Origin: Planctomycetota bacterium
GTDB taxonomy: Bacteria; Planctomycetota; Planctomycetia; Pirellulales; Pirellulaceae
Length of the DNA stretch: 7,457 nucleotides
Assembly (NCBI GenBank): GCA_023417165.1
Contig: JAEZGD010000248.1
Location: 1-7,457 of the forward strand
Direction: 5' to 3'
Shown here: positions 1 to 5,060 of the stretch, in pieces
How positions within the stretch are numbered: position 1 is the stretch's first letter
How the letters are laid out: each line of letters begins with the position of its first letter
Notes under the pieces: model-generated
Told to the model about the DNA's origin: nothing
Databases searched by the model: none
The model's input: the letters and a program-made list of their open reading frames with translations, nothing else
Position numbers and translations under genes: made by a program

Positions 1-151
1 CTCGGCGGCGGCGATCCGCCAGTTTCGCGAGATCCTGGAGCGCGCCGGCATCAATGTGCAGTTCCGTGAACGCAAAGGGGACGAGATCAATGCCGCCTGC
101 GGACAACTGCGGCGTAGCACGCCGGTAGTAGCGCTGGAAGTGCCCAGCTAG
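1..151 (+). CDS. rlmN: RlmN-type dual-specificity rRNA/tRNA adenine-C2 methyltransferase, C-terminal fragment
   Basis: This is the 3' end of a gene that starts upstream of the window; the frame opens at base 2 and gives 49 residues before TAG at 149-151. The piece reads AIRQFREILERAGINVQFRE, then RKGDEINAACGQL. The G-D-x-I-x-A-A-C-G-Q-L motif is the signature end of RlmN/Cfr radical-SAM methyltransferases. The cysteine at 98-100 matches Cys355 of E. coli RlmN, which carries the transferred methyl group. The family methylates C2 of A2503 in 23S rRNA and A37 of some tRNAs, in the cytoplasm. Only about 14 residues follow the CGQL motif, a shorter tail than the E. coli enzyme has. RlmN is more likely than the resistance enzyme Cfr because of the chromosomal setting, but the fragment alone cannot separate them. 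I see no clear terminator in the 146 bases after the stop that precede the next operon's leader. Confidence 0.85.
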   Translation, partial: SAAAIRQFREILERAGINVQFRERKGDEINAACGQLRRSTPVVALEVPS

Positions 152-288
152 TGGCGTTTGTAGCGGCGGGTGGCTGGGCTTCTCGTTATCACTGGACTAC
201 GGAAAGAGATAGGCAGATCTTGCCGGCTCGGCGCTGACTCTTATTCCCTAATCGTCCGGCGGGCCGAAACCCTGCGGCTGGCTTGGGG

Positions 289-320
289 TTGTAAATCTTG
301 TGGCCAGCGCATGGTACAAT
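289..320 (+). promoter_or_regulatory. Candidate extended -10 promoter of the sigma-factor operon
   Basis: TACAAT at 315-320 matches the sigma70-type -10 hexamer at five of six positions. It is preceded by TGG, giving the TGn extension of an extended -10 promoter. No good -35 lies at 17 bases; TTGTAA at 289-294 is 20 bases away. Transcription would begin near 327 and give a leader of about 100 nt. The core GGTACAAT also occurs on the opposite strand before the 734-residue gene near 7310. Confidence 0.45.
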
Positions 321-338
321 GAACGGGCTTCTAGCGCC

Positions 339-354
339 GCTTCCTGCGGGAAGC
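339..354 (+). other. Small leader hairpin upstream of the sigma-factor gene
   Basis: GCTTCC, a TGCG loop and GGAAGC form a perfect 6-bp stem just inside the predicted 5' leader. An overlapping alternative pairing, GGCTTC 326-331 with GAAGCC 350-355, is also possible. No U tract follows, so it is not a typical terminator. It may stabilise the transcript or have no function. Confidence 0.25.
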
Positions 355-416
355 CGGGGCGACGGCCTGCCAGCGAATGTTCAGTACCCCTGCGCAGCCA
401 CTTGTGCTCCTACCTT

Positions 417-423
417 CGAGGAA
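417..423 (+). promoter_or_regulatory. Shine-Dalgarno site supporting the TTG start at 430
   Basis: CGAGGAA lies six bases before TTG 430. It is the only good ribosome-binding site near the N-terminus of the sigma-factor frame. It favours this start over the upstream in-frame TTG 298 and ATG 319, which lie before or within the predicted promoter. Confidence 0.5.
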
Positions 424-429
424 TCCCGC

Positions 430-1095
430 TTGGCGACAAGCGATACTTCCGCCAAACCGAATTACGAGCTGCTCGATCCCGACGTGCGGCTGATGCTCCA
501 GGTGCGCGACGGCAGTGCCGCTGCGTTCGAAGAATTGGTGCTGCGCTATCAGGGACGCTTATTAACCGTACTGGAACATCTGGTCCGCGACCACGACCGG
601 GCAGAGGATCTCGCCCAGGAAGTGTTCTTGCGGGTGTTTCGGGCACGACATAACTACACGCCGGGCGCGAAGTTTTCGACCTGGCTGTTTACGATTGCTA
701 ACAACGTGGCCAGCAACTCGCGGCGCGACCGTTCGCGGCGCAAAGAGGTGCGGGTCAACAACCATCCCGAATCCGACACCAGCGACCAGCCGCTCGATCG
801 CCTGGCGGTGGCGGCGAGCGGGCTGATGCCGACGCGACAACTCGACAAAGCCGAAATGGCCGAGATCGTCCGTCTGGCCGTCGATACATTAAGCGAGCGG
901 CAGCGCCTGGCGGTGCTGCTCTCCAAATTTGAAGGCATGAGCTATGCCGACATCGCCGCCACCATGGGCATGTCGGTACAGGCGATCAAGTCGCTGCTCT
1001 CGCGAGCGCGCGGCAATCTCAAGGCGGTGCTGGAACCTTATATGCAGACCGGTGTCAAGCCAACCGCAGTCGTAGCCGAATTGGACGAGGAGTAA
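430..1095 (+). CDS. ECF-family RNA polymerase sigma factor
   Basis: This 221-residue protein is an extracytoplasmic-function sigma factor, which directs RNA polymerase to a small regulon. Region sigma2 spans about residues 20-105. It includes the RAEDLAQEVFLRVFR core (57-71) and the KFSTWLFTIANN helix (81-92) that contacts the -10 element. Region sigma4 spans about 150-203, with LSERQRLAVLLSKFEGMSY followed by a helix-turn-helix (172-194, IAATMGMSVQAIKSLLSRAR) that reads the -35. The start is TTG 430 because CGAGGAA sits six bases upstream. The frame stays open back to 298, but the extra residues look unlike an ECF N-terminus and overlap the predicted promoter. Its length fits the family, with a linker of about 45 residues and a short acidic tail. 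The next gene, 44 bases on, looks like its anti-sigma factor. I cannot assign an ECF subgroup from sequence alone. Confidence 0.93.
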   Translation: MATSDTSAKPNYELLDPDVRLMLQVRDGSAAAFEELVLRYQGRLLTVLEHLVRDHDRAEDLAQEVFLRVFRARHNYTPGAKFSTWLFTIANNVASNSRRDRSRRKEVRVNNHPESDTSDQPLDRLAVAASGLMPTRQLDKAEMAEIVRLAVDTLSERQRLAVLLSKFEGMSYADIAATMGMSVQAIKSLLSRARGNLKAVLEPYMQTGVKPTAVVAELDEE

Positions 1096-1139
1096 CGCAG
1101 CCAGCGGCGCTTCATCGCCACGTTCGCTCAAGACGTACC

Positions 1140-1646
1140 ATGAACGAAGAACCCATCCTTACCGAAGCGGATCGCATCCAGGAAGAACTGGTGGCGTATC
1201 TCGATGGCGAACTGGATGCCGATGCGAGTGATCGTGTCGAGCAGCAGTTGGCTGCCGATTCCGTCTATCGGCAAAAACTCAAGGAACTGCAAGCCGCTTG
1301 GGACCTGCTTGACCAGTTGCCGCAAGCACCGGTCACCGAATCGTTCACGCAAACCACCGTCGAAATGGTGGCGCTAACCGCCGAGGCGGAAGTGCAAGCC
1401 GCCGAGAAGCGGCTCGGCCGTCGTCGGCAGTGGGGTGTGCTGGCCATTGGCTTCCCCGCTGCGGCCGCGCTGCTCGTCGGTTATGTCATCATGGCCCAGC
1501 GTCTGGATCGATCGAACCAGCGGCTGGTGCACGACTTGCCTGTTATTGAAAACGTCGATCTGTATCGCATCGCCGATAGCGTCGACTTTTTGAAATCGCT
1601 CGACGAAGCGAGCCTGTTCGAAGAGGAGCAAACTCATGTTCCTTAA
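1140..1646 (+). CDS. Single-span anti-sigma factor without zinc ligands
   Basis: This 168-residue membrane protein follows the sigma gene. Its cytoplasmic part (about 1-96) opens with QEELVAYLDGELDADASDRVEQQL. That matches the helical start of anti-sigma domains, in which the protein binds and silences its sigma factor. There is no cysteine anywhere, so the HxxxCxxC zinc motif of ZAS-type anti-sigma factors is absent. RRR 94-96 precedes one membrane helix (about 98-119), with basic residues inside as the positive-inside rule predicts. The last 49 residues, including LPVIENVDLYRIADSVDFL, should lie outside the inner membrane and could be the sensory or protease-sensitive part. The ATG at 1140 has no clear Shine-Dalgarno site. 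The end overlaps the next gene by 11 bases, which suggests translational coupling. The role is inferred mainly from position and architecture. Confidence 0.78.
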   Translation: MNEEPILTEADRIQEELVAYLDGELDADASDRVEQQLAADSVYRQKLKELQAAWDLLDQLPQAPVTESFTQTTVEMVALTAEAEVQAAEKRLGRRRQWGVLAIGFPAAAALLVGYVIMAQRLDRSNQRLVHDLPVIENVDLYRIADSVDFLKSLDEASLFEEEQTHVP

Positions 1647-2682
1647 GCGATCGCTGCTGATGTTGGGCTGTGCGATGGCAGTTTCGTCCGGTTGGCTGCT
1701 GGCGCAAGCAGATTCGCCAGAGACACCCGCGGCGCGCCGCGAACGGATCGAGACCATGACGGCCGAAGAGAAGGCCGAGCTACGCCGCAAGCAAGAGAGC
1801 TTCGTCAACCTGACGGAAGCCGAGCAAGTCCGCATGCGCGAACTGCACAACGACCTGGCCGCGCGCGACGATGGCGAGCGGCTGCACCTGGTGCTGGAAC
1901 GCTATCACGCCTGGCTGGCGACGCTGTCGTCGGCCGAGCGGACCGAAGTGCTCAGCCTTCCGCCCGACAAGCGGGTCGAGAAGATTCGCACGATCTTGCA
2001 AAAGCAGGAAGACGAGCGTTTCAAGAAAGAAGTCAGCGACAAGTTAACTCGCGAAGATCGTGAAGCGATCATGAAATGGCTGACGGCGTTTGTCGAAGCG
2101 CATCAGGACGAGATTCGTGAGGCCACGCCGCCAGAGCAGCGATCATCCGACCGCGATCGTCAGCCGCCTGCGATGTTTGTACTGCTGCGCGGCTGGGGCG
2201 AAAATAACCAGAAGATGCCGCGGCCTTCTGCGGACGACGTGCAAACGCTCCTCAAAGAGCTTTCGCCCGGCGCGCAGGCCACGTTGCAAAGCGTGAACGA
2301 TCCCGAGAAGCGGATGGAGGTCGCTCAGCGTTGGATCAAGGCGGCGATTTGGAGCCGTTCGCGCTGGGCGCCGCCGCCCGTCGACAAAGAAGAGCTGCGC
2401 AAGTTTTATGCGGAAACGCTCACCGTCAGCGAGCGCGAACGCTTAGAATCGCTGACGCCGCAAGAGATGCAGAAAACGCTACAGCGGATGTATTACGAAC
2501 ATCGCTTTCGCCGCGGTGGTGGCGCACCGGGCGGCCGCGACGGTGGCGGGCGTGACGGCCGTGGTCGTGAGGGCAGTGGTCGTGAGGGCAGTGGACGCGA
2601 AGGTGGCGGTCGTGAGGGTGGCGAACGCCGCTTCGACAAGAAGGGTCCGCCGCCTGCGGTGCCAGAGAAGCCAACCGCTTAA
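1636..2682 (+). CDS. Exported helical protein, DUF3106-like, with Arg/Gly/acidic repeat tail
   Basis: This 348-residue protein is the third gene of the sigma operon. AAGAGGAG at 1621-1628 is seven bases before its ATG, inside the anti-sigma gene. Residues 1-25 form a signal peptide (KR, a hydrophobic core, then AQA with cleavage likely after Ala25). Cys12 sits in the hydrophobic core with a poor lipobox, so a lipoprotein is unlikely. The mature part is charged and helical, with repeated short motifs such as MTAEEKAELRRKQESFVNLT, LSSAERTEVLSLPPDKRVEK and LTVSERERLESLTPQEMQ. These resemble the L(S/T)xxER..L..L(P/T)xxxR pattern of DUF3106. The tail (about 292-330) is rich in Gly, Arg and acid and ends in six pentapeptides, then a Pro/Lys end. 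By context it may sense or modulate the envelope signal given to the anti-sigma factor, as CnrX-like proteins do. That is inference; I see no metal-site motif. Confidence 0.7.
   Translation: MFLKRSLLMLGCAMAVSSGWLLAQADSPETPAARRERIETMTAEEKAELRRKQESFVNLTEAEQVRMRELHNDLAARDDGERLHLVLERYHAWLATLSSAERTEVLSLPPDKRVEKIRTILQKQEDERFKKEVSDKLTREDREAIMKWLTAFVEAHQDEIREATPPEQRSSDRDRQPPAMFVLLRGWGENNQKMPRPSADDVQTLLKELSPGAQATLQSVNDPEKRMEVAQRWIKAAIWSRSRWAPPPVDKEELRKFYAETLTVSERERLESLTPQEMQKTLQRMYYEHRFRRGGGAPGGRDGGGRDGRGREGSGREGSGREGGGREGGERRFDKKGPPPAVPEKPTA
2536..2625 (+). repeat. Six tandem 15-bp units coding R-[DE]-G-x-[GE]
   Basis: Six in-frame 15-bp units encode residues 301-330 of the exported protein: RDGGG, RDGRG, REGSG, REGSG, REGGG, REGGE. 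Units three and four (2566-2580 and 2581-2595) differ at one base, which points to recent duplication by slippage. The others have diverged mainly at third positions. The unit keeps the reading frame, so length changes would be tolerated. Confidence 0.9.
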
Positions 2683-2703
2683 TCGCGCTTGCTGACCAGG
2701 TTT

Positions 2704-3237
2704 CTATTTCAGCTTCGCGGCAAACTTCTGTCGCAGCTTCGCGAGCTTGGGCGGAATGACCGCGCTGCAATACGACTGCGTCGGATGCTCGGCGTAGTAG
2801 TTCTGGTGATAATCTTCCGCCGGATAGTAGTTGTCGTACGGCACCACCTGCGTGACGATAGGGGATGCGAACTCGCCGCTGGCATTCCGTTCGGCGATCT
2901 TCGCCTCGGCCGCCGCTTGCTGCTCAGGCGAGTGATAAAAGATGGCCGAACGATACTGTGTGCCGACGTCCGCTCCTTGGCGATTGAGCGTCGTCGGATC
3001 GTGCGTGGCGAAGAAGACTTCCAGCAAATCTTGGAAGCTAATCGCCGTGGGATCGAAGGTGATTTGAATCACTTCAGCATGGCCGGTCCGTCCGGTGCAA
3101 ACTGCTTCGTACGAGGGGTTAGCGATTTCGCCGCCCGCATAGCCTGACTCAACTTTCTCGACGCCGCGCAGCTCCAAGAACACAGCTTCCGTGCACCAAA
3201 AACAGCCGCCGCCGAACGTTGCGATTTCGTGTGCCAC
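2704..3237 (-). CDS. msrA: Peptide methionine-S-sulfoxide reductase MsrA
   Basis: This 177-residue cytoplasmic enzyme reduces the S-epimer of methionine sulfoxide in proteins and free methionine, using thioredoxin as reductant. All family marks are present. GGGCFWCTE has the catalytic Cys12, with Phe13 and Trp14 forming the methyl pocket. GRTGHAEV carries the catalytic Glu55. GADVGTQYRSAIF is at 88-100 and AEDYHQNYY at 140-148. Cys157 in YCSAVIPPK is the likely resolving cysteine. There is no fused MsrB domain and no signal peptide. The start is GTG at 3235-3237, supported by GAGGGAG (plus-strand 3245-3251) seven bases upstream. The gene converges on the sigma operon with only 21 bases between stops and no evident terminator. 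It is divergent from the kinase gene. A link to the sigma regulon is possible but not shown by the sequence. Confidence 0.97.
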   Translation of the reverse strand: MAHEIATFGGGCFWCTEAVFLELRGVEKVESGYAGGEIANPSYEAVCTGRTGHAEVIQITFDPTAISFQDLLEVFFATHDPTTLNRQGADVGTQYRSAIFYHSPEQQAAAEAKIAERNASGEFASPIVTQVVPYDNYYPAEDYHQNYYAEHPTQSYCSAVIPPKLAKLRQKFAAKLK

Positions 3238-3244
3238 GTGCGTT

Positions 3245-3251
3245 CTCCCTC
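3245..3251 (-). promoter_or_regulatory. Strong Shine-Dalgarno site fixing the msrA GTG start
   Basis: Read on the minus strand, GAGGGAG lies seven bases before the GTG start of msrA. It is the best-spaced purine-rich site in the window after the one before the third operon gene. It supports the non-ATG start, which puts the GCFWC motif at the usual distance from the N-terminus. Confidence 0.65.
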
Positions 3252-3344
3252 TGTAAGCAATTTCCTAACGACGAGCGGCCGGCAACCTGCGGCCCGCCCA
3301 GGCAGTGGGTGAACCTTTCGCCGCCTGCGCGCGTCTAACACCAC

Positions 3345-3875
3345 ATGACTCAACTTACTCCATCTTCGCAACGCCTGGAACTCGTGGTGTTTGTCGGTTT
3401 GCAAGCGGCTGGCAAGAGCACGTTTTATCAAGGCCAACTCGCGGCCACGCACGTGCTGGTCAGCAAGGATCGGATGCGCAACAACCGCCGCCCGGCCCGC
3501 CGCCAGCGGCAATTGATCGAGGAGGCGCTTTCGGCAGGGCGATCGGTGGTCGTTGACAACACGAATCCCACCGCCGCCATTCGCCGCGAGTTGATCGACC
3601 TCGGCCGTGCTTATGGAGCGCGCGTCATCGGCTATTACTTCGCGAGCACGCTCAGCCGCAGCCTGGATCGCAATCGCCTTCGCCCTGGCAAGGCGAACGT
3701 TCCCGAAGCGGCGATCGTTTCGACGTTCAAGCGTTTGGAACGGCCGACGCTGGAGGAAGGCTTTCACGAGTTATGGCTGGTGAAGGCGCTGTTCGACGAG
3801 CACTTCCTCGTCTCGTCATGGGAACCCGAACCCGGCGAATCACGACACACGACCTCGCTGTCCCTGGCGTGTTGA
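3345..3875 (+). CDS. Stand-alone P-loop kinase resembling the PNKP kinase domain (AAA_33 type)
   Basis: This 176-residue protein is a P-loop phosphotransferase. Walker A is GLQAAGKST (18-26). SKDRM (40-44) supplies Asp42, which aligns with the general-base Asp of polynucleotide kinases (the NRD motif). VVVDNTNPT (68-76) matches the DNTNP motif of eukaryotic PNKP. The lid region, SLDRNRLRPGKANVPEAAI followed by KRLERPTLEEGF (129-140), follows PNKP's R-x-N...IP...K..E.PTL.EGF order. The family phosphorylates 5'-OH ends of DNA or RNA, which suggests an end-healing role. Small-molecule or protein kinase activity, as in other AAA_33 or zeta-like proteins, remains possible. There is no phosphatase, ligase or FHA domain. 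An in-frame TAA at 3336 makes ATG 3345 the first possible start, with no Shine-Dalgarno site. It is divergent from msrA across 107 bases in which I see no confident promoter. Confidence 0.85.
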   Translation: MTQLTPSSQRLELVVFVGLQAAGKSTFYQGQLAATHVLVSKDRMRNNRRPARRQRQLIEEALSAGRSVVVDNTNPTAAIRRELIDLGRAYGARVIGYYFASTLSRSLDRNRLRPGKANVPEAAIVSTFKRLERPTLEEGFHELWLVKALFDEHFLVSSWEPEPGESRHTTSLSLAC

Positions 3876-3877
3876 CT

Positions 3878-3908
3878 GGTCGGCCGCTCGTTCCGCCGAG
3901 CGGCGACC
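3878..3908 (+). terminator. GC-rich hairpin just after the kinase gene
   Basis: GGTCGGCCGCTCG (3878-3890) pairs with CGAGCGGCGACC (3897-3908) across a six-base loop, leaving a single bulged base. It begins three bases after the kinase stop. No T run follows, so it is an imperfect intrinsic terminator or a 3'-end stabiliser. Confidence 0.45.
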
Positions 3909-3934
3909 GGCCGCGGTGAATAACCTGCGCGCTC

Positions 3935-3964
3935 TTGCTTTGCCCTCTGACGGCACGCGACAAT
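3935..3964 (+). promoter_or_regulatory. Weak promoter candidate for the SUKH-like gene
   Basis: TTGCTT (3935-3940) and GACAAT (3959-3964) are separated by 18 bases, with three and four consensus matches respectively. Transcription would start around 3971, about 50 bases before the ATG. Nothing else in the gap looks better, but the match is poor. Confidence 0.25.
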
Positions 3965-3965
3965 C

Positions 3966-3989
3966 GACTCGCTTCTGATCGAGTCTTTT
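3966..3989 (+). terminator. Small stem followed by four T
   Basis: GACTCG (3966-3971) pairs with CGAGTC (3980-3985) over an eight-base loop, and TTTT follows at 3986-3989. It has the layout of a weak intrinsic terminator for the kinase transcript. It may equally be a leader hairpin of the next gene, since it lies 35 bases before that start. Confidence 0.3.
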
Positions 3990-4020
3990 CGCGTGGTCTT
4001 GTTTTGCGAGGTGGAGTCAG

Positions 4021-4950
4021 ATGTCGTTTTCGGCGTTCTGCGAAGCGTTTCAAATCAAACTGACTAAAGCGGCCACGCCTGCGCAAATCGAAGCGGCCGA
4101 GAGCAAGCTCGGCGCGCCGCTTCCAAAGCCAGTGCGGCAGATTTACGAAATTGCCAATGGTGGCAAATCGCGATCGGAACTTGCCTCGCTCGAGATCTAC
4201 TCGATCGCCGGCGCTTTGAAATATGCTCGCGTGCCGCGTTTCTTCGATGCACCTTGGAAGTTGTGGCCGCTGATCGAGAACAACGACTCGAACCCGGTGT
4301 GCGTGTGCTGTACTCAGCCGCTGATCGGCTACGTCGTGCTGATGAATCACGATGACGCTCCGCGGCTGATGTACCGTTCGCTGAATCACTTCTTCGCCGC
4401 GACGACAGCGTTTGTGGCGGACGGCGAATACCTGGATACGGCCGAATTGGCGAGTGACTTCGAGTCGCCCGAGCGCACGAAGCAAGACCGGGCGGCGGCG
4501 AAGCAGTTGATGACGCTCGCGAAAAAGCCTGGTGAGCTGGACAGCGAAGTGCTGACGGACGCCTTGCGCTTTGCGTGTGACTTGCTGAGCGACGACGACG
4601 TCGAGCAAATGGAGTCGCTCTTGGACTTCGATTTGTACGAAGTCGAAGAGCATGTCTCGGCACGGCTGGCGCGGATCAAGAAGACCAAAGGTCGTCGCGC
4701 TGGTGGAACAGCGAAAACGAAATCGCCCCCAGAAACCTTCGATAGCTTCGTGGTTCGCTGTGGCGACATCCTGACGAAGGCCGGTTTTGCCGCGAACGTC
4801 GTCGAGATGTATGGCAAGAATACGATTCGCCTGGACCCAGGACCGGTCTGGCTGAACATGCCTGCGTTCTATCAGGAGCGCAAGCGCGCCGACTTCGATG
4901 CGTACTTAATCGAGCGCGTTCGCGCCGTCGCTCGCAAGCCACGCAAATAG
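4021..4950 (+). CDS. SUKH (SMI1/KNR4)-like domain protein with unassigned C-terminal half
   Basis: This is a 309-residue soluble protein with no signal peptide. Its N-terminal part (about 18-130) fits the SUKH fold: TPAQIEAAESKLGAPLP (19-35), then YEIANGG (42-48) with the typical NGG turn. The conserved late region WPLIENNDSNPVCVCC and the LNHFFAAT helix follow. SUKH proteins are often immunity proteins against secreted toxins, but many are single-gene regulators or scaffolds. No toxin gene is adjacent, so immunity is not supported here. Residues 140-220 are helical and acidic (LLSDDDVEQMESLLDFDLYE). A basic linker, KKTKGRR..GGTAKTKS, lies at about 220-235. The last 70 residues form a small separate domain I do not recognise. 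AGGTGGAG (4009-4016) supports the ATG. The stop lies 15 bases before the large palindrome. Confidence 0.62.
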   Translation: MSFSAFCEAFQIKLTKAATPAQIEAAESKLGAPLPKPVRQIYEIANGGKSRSELASLEIYSIAGALKYARVPRFFDAPWKLWPLIENNDSNPVCVCCTQPLIGYVVLMNHDDAPRLMYRSLNHFFAATTAFVADGEYLDTAELASDFESPERTKQDRAAAKQLMTLAKKPGELDSEVLTDALRFACDLLSDDDVEQMESLLDFDLYEVEEHVSARLARIKKTKGRRAGGTAKTKSPPETFDSFVVRCGDILTKAGFAANVVEMYGKNTIRLDPGPVWLNMPAFYQERKRADFDAYLIERVRAVARKPRK

Positions 4951-4965
4951 CTGCGCATCCTGATC

Positions 4966-5046
4966 GTCGCCTTTCGCTCCGCGAAAGTAGCGCTGGTTGT
5001 CGTTGGCTTGCAGCAGGAACGCTACTTTCGCGGAGCGAAAGGCGAC
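4966..5046. repeat. Perfect 27-bp inverted repeat with nested palindromes (REPIN/BIME-like)
   Basis: The left arm 4966-4992 and right arm 5020-5046 are exact reverse complements over 27 bases. The centre, 4993-5019, is also 27 bases and unpaired. Each arm contains its own short palindrome: CTTTCGC-TCC-GCGAAAG at 4971-4987 and CTTTCGC-GGA-GCGAAAG at 5025-5041. GTAG (4987-4990) and its complement CTAC flank these on the inner side. Two inverted copies of a hairpin-forming unit around a spacer is the plan of REPINs, which are mobilised by IS200-like RAYT transposases in other bacteria. The element fills the gap between two convergent genes, 15 bases from one stop and 14 from the other, so it could act as a two-way terminator or transcript-end stabiliser. 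Mobility is inference; no transposase is in the window. Confidence 0.9.
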
Positions 5047-5060
5047 TATGGGCAATTTGC

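Noticed and set aside
152..297. Terminator after rlmN
   Set aside because: Only short imperfect repeats (for example GGCA/TGCC near 212) are visible, without a T run.
298..429. N-terminal extension of the sigma factor from TTG 298 or ATG 319
   Set aside because: The extra residues do not look like an ECF N-terminus, both starts coincide with or precede the -10 box, and TTG 430 has the ribosome site.
1636..1710. Lipoprotein signal around Cys12 of the exported protein
   Set aside because: The residues before Cys12 (MLG) fit the lipobox poorly and the hydrophobic core continues past it. An AQA cleavage site at 23-25 fits better.
2536..2625. CRISPR-like array
   Set aside because: The repeats are contiguous 15-bp coding units with no spacers.
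2426..2770. Minus-strand frame with a His-rich stretch (HDRHLRVHCPHDHCPHDH)
   Set aside because: It is the antisense reading of the tandem Arg/Gly repeat and runs into the msrA 3' end. The metal-binding look is a codon artefact.
3069..3767. Minus-strand 232-codon open frame
   Set aside because: It overlaps msrA in another frame and is antisense to the kinase, whose motifs are unmistakable.
3727..4653. Minus-strand 308-codon open frame
   Set aside because: It is antisense to the kinase 3' end and most of the SUKH gene, crosses their spacer, and is rich in Arg with no family motifs.
4021..4950. Toxin-immunity cassette based on the SUKH domain
   Set aside because: Neither neighbour has a toxin, secretion or Rhs-type domain, so the domain alone does not support an immunity system.
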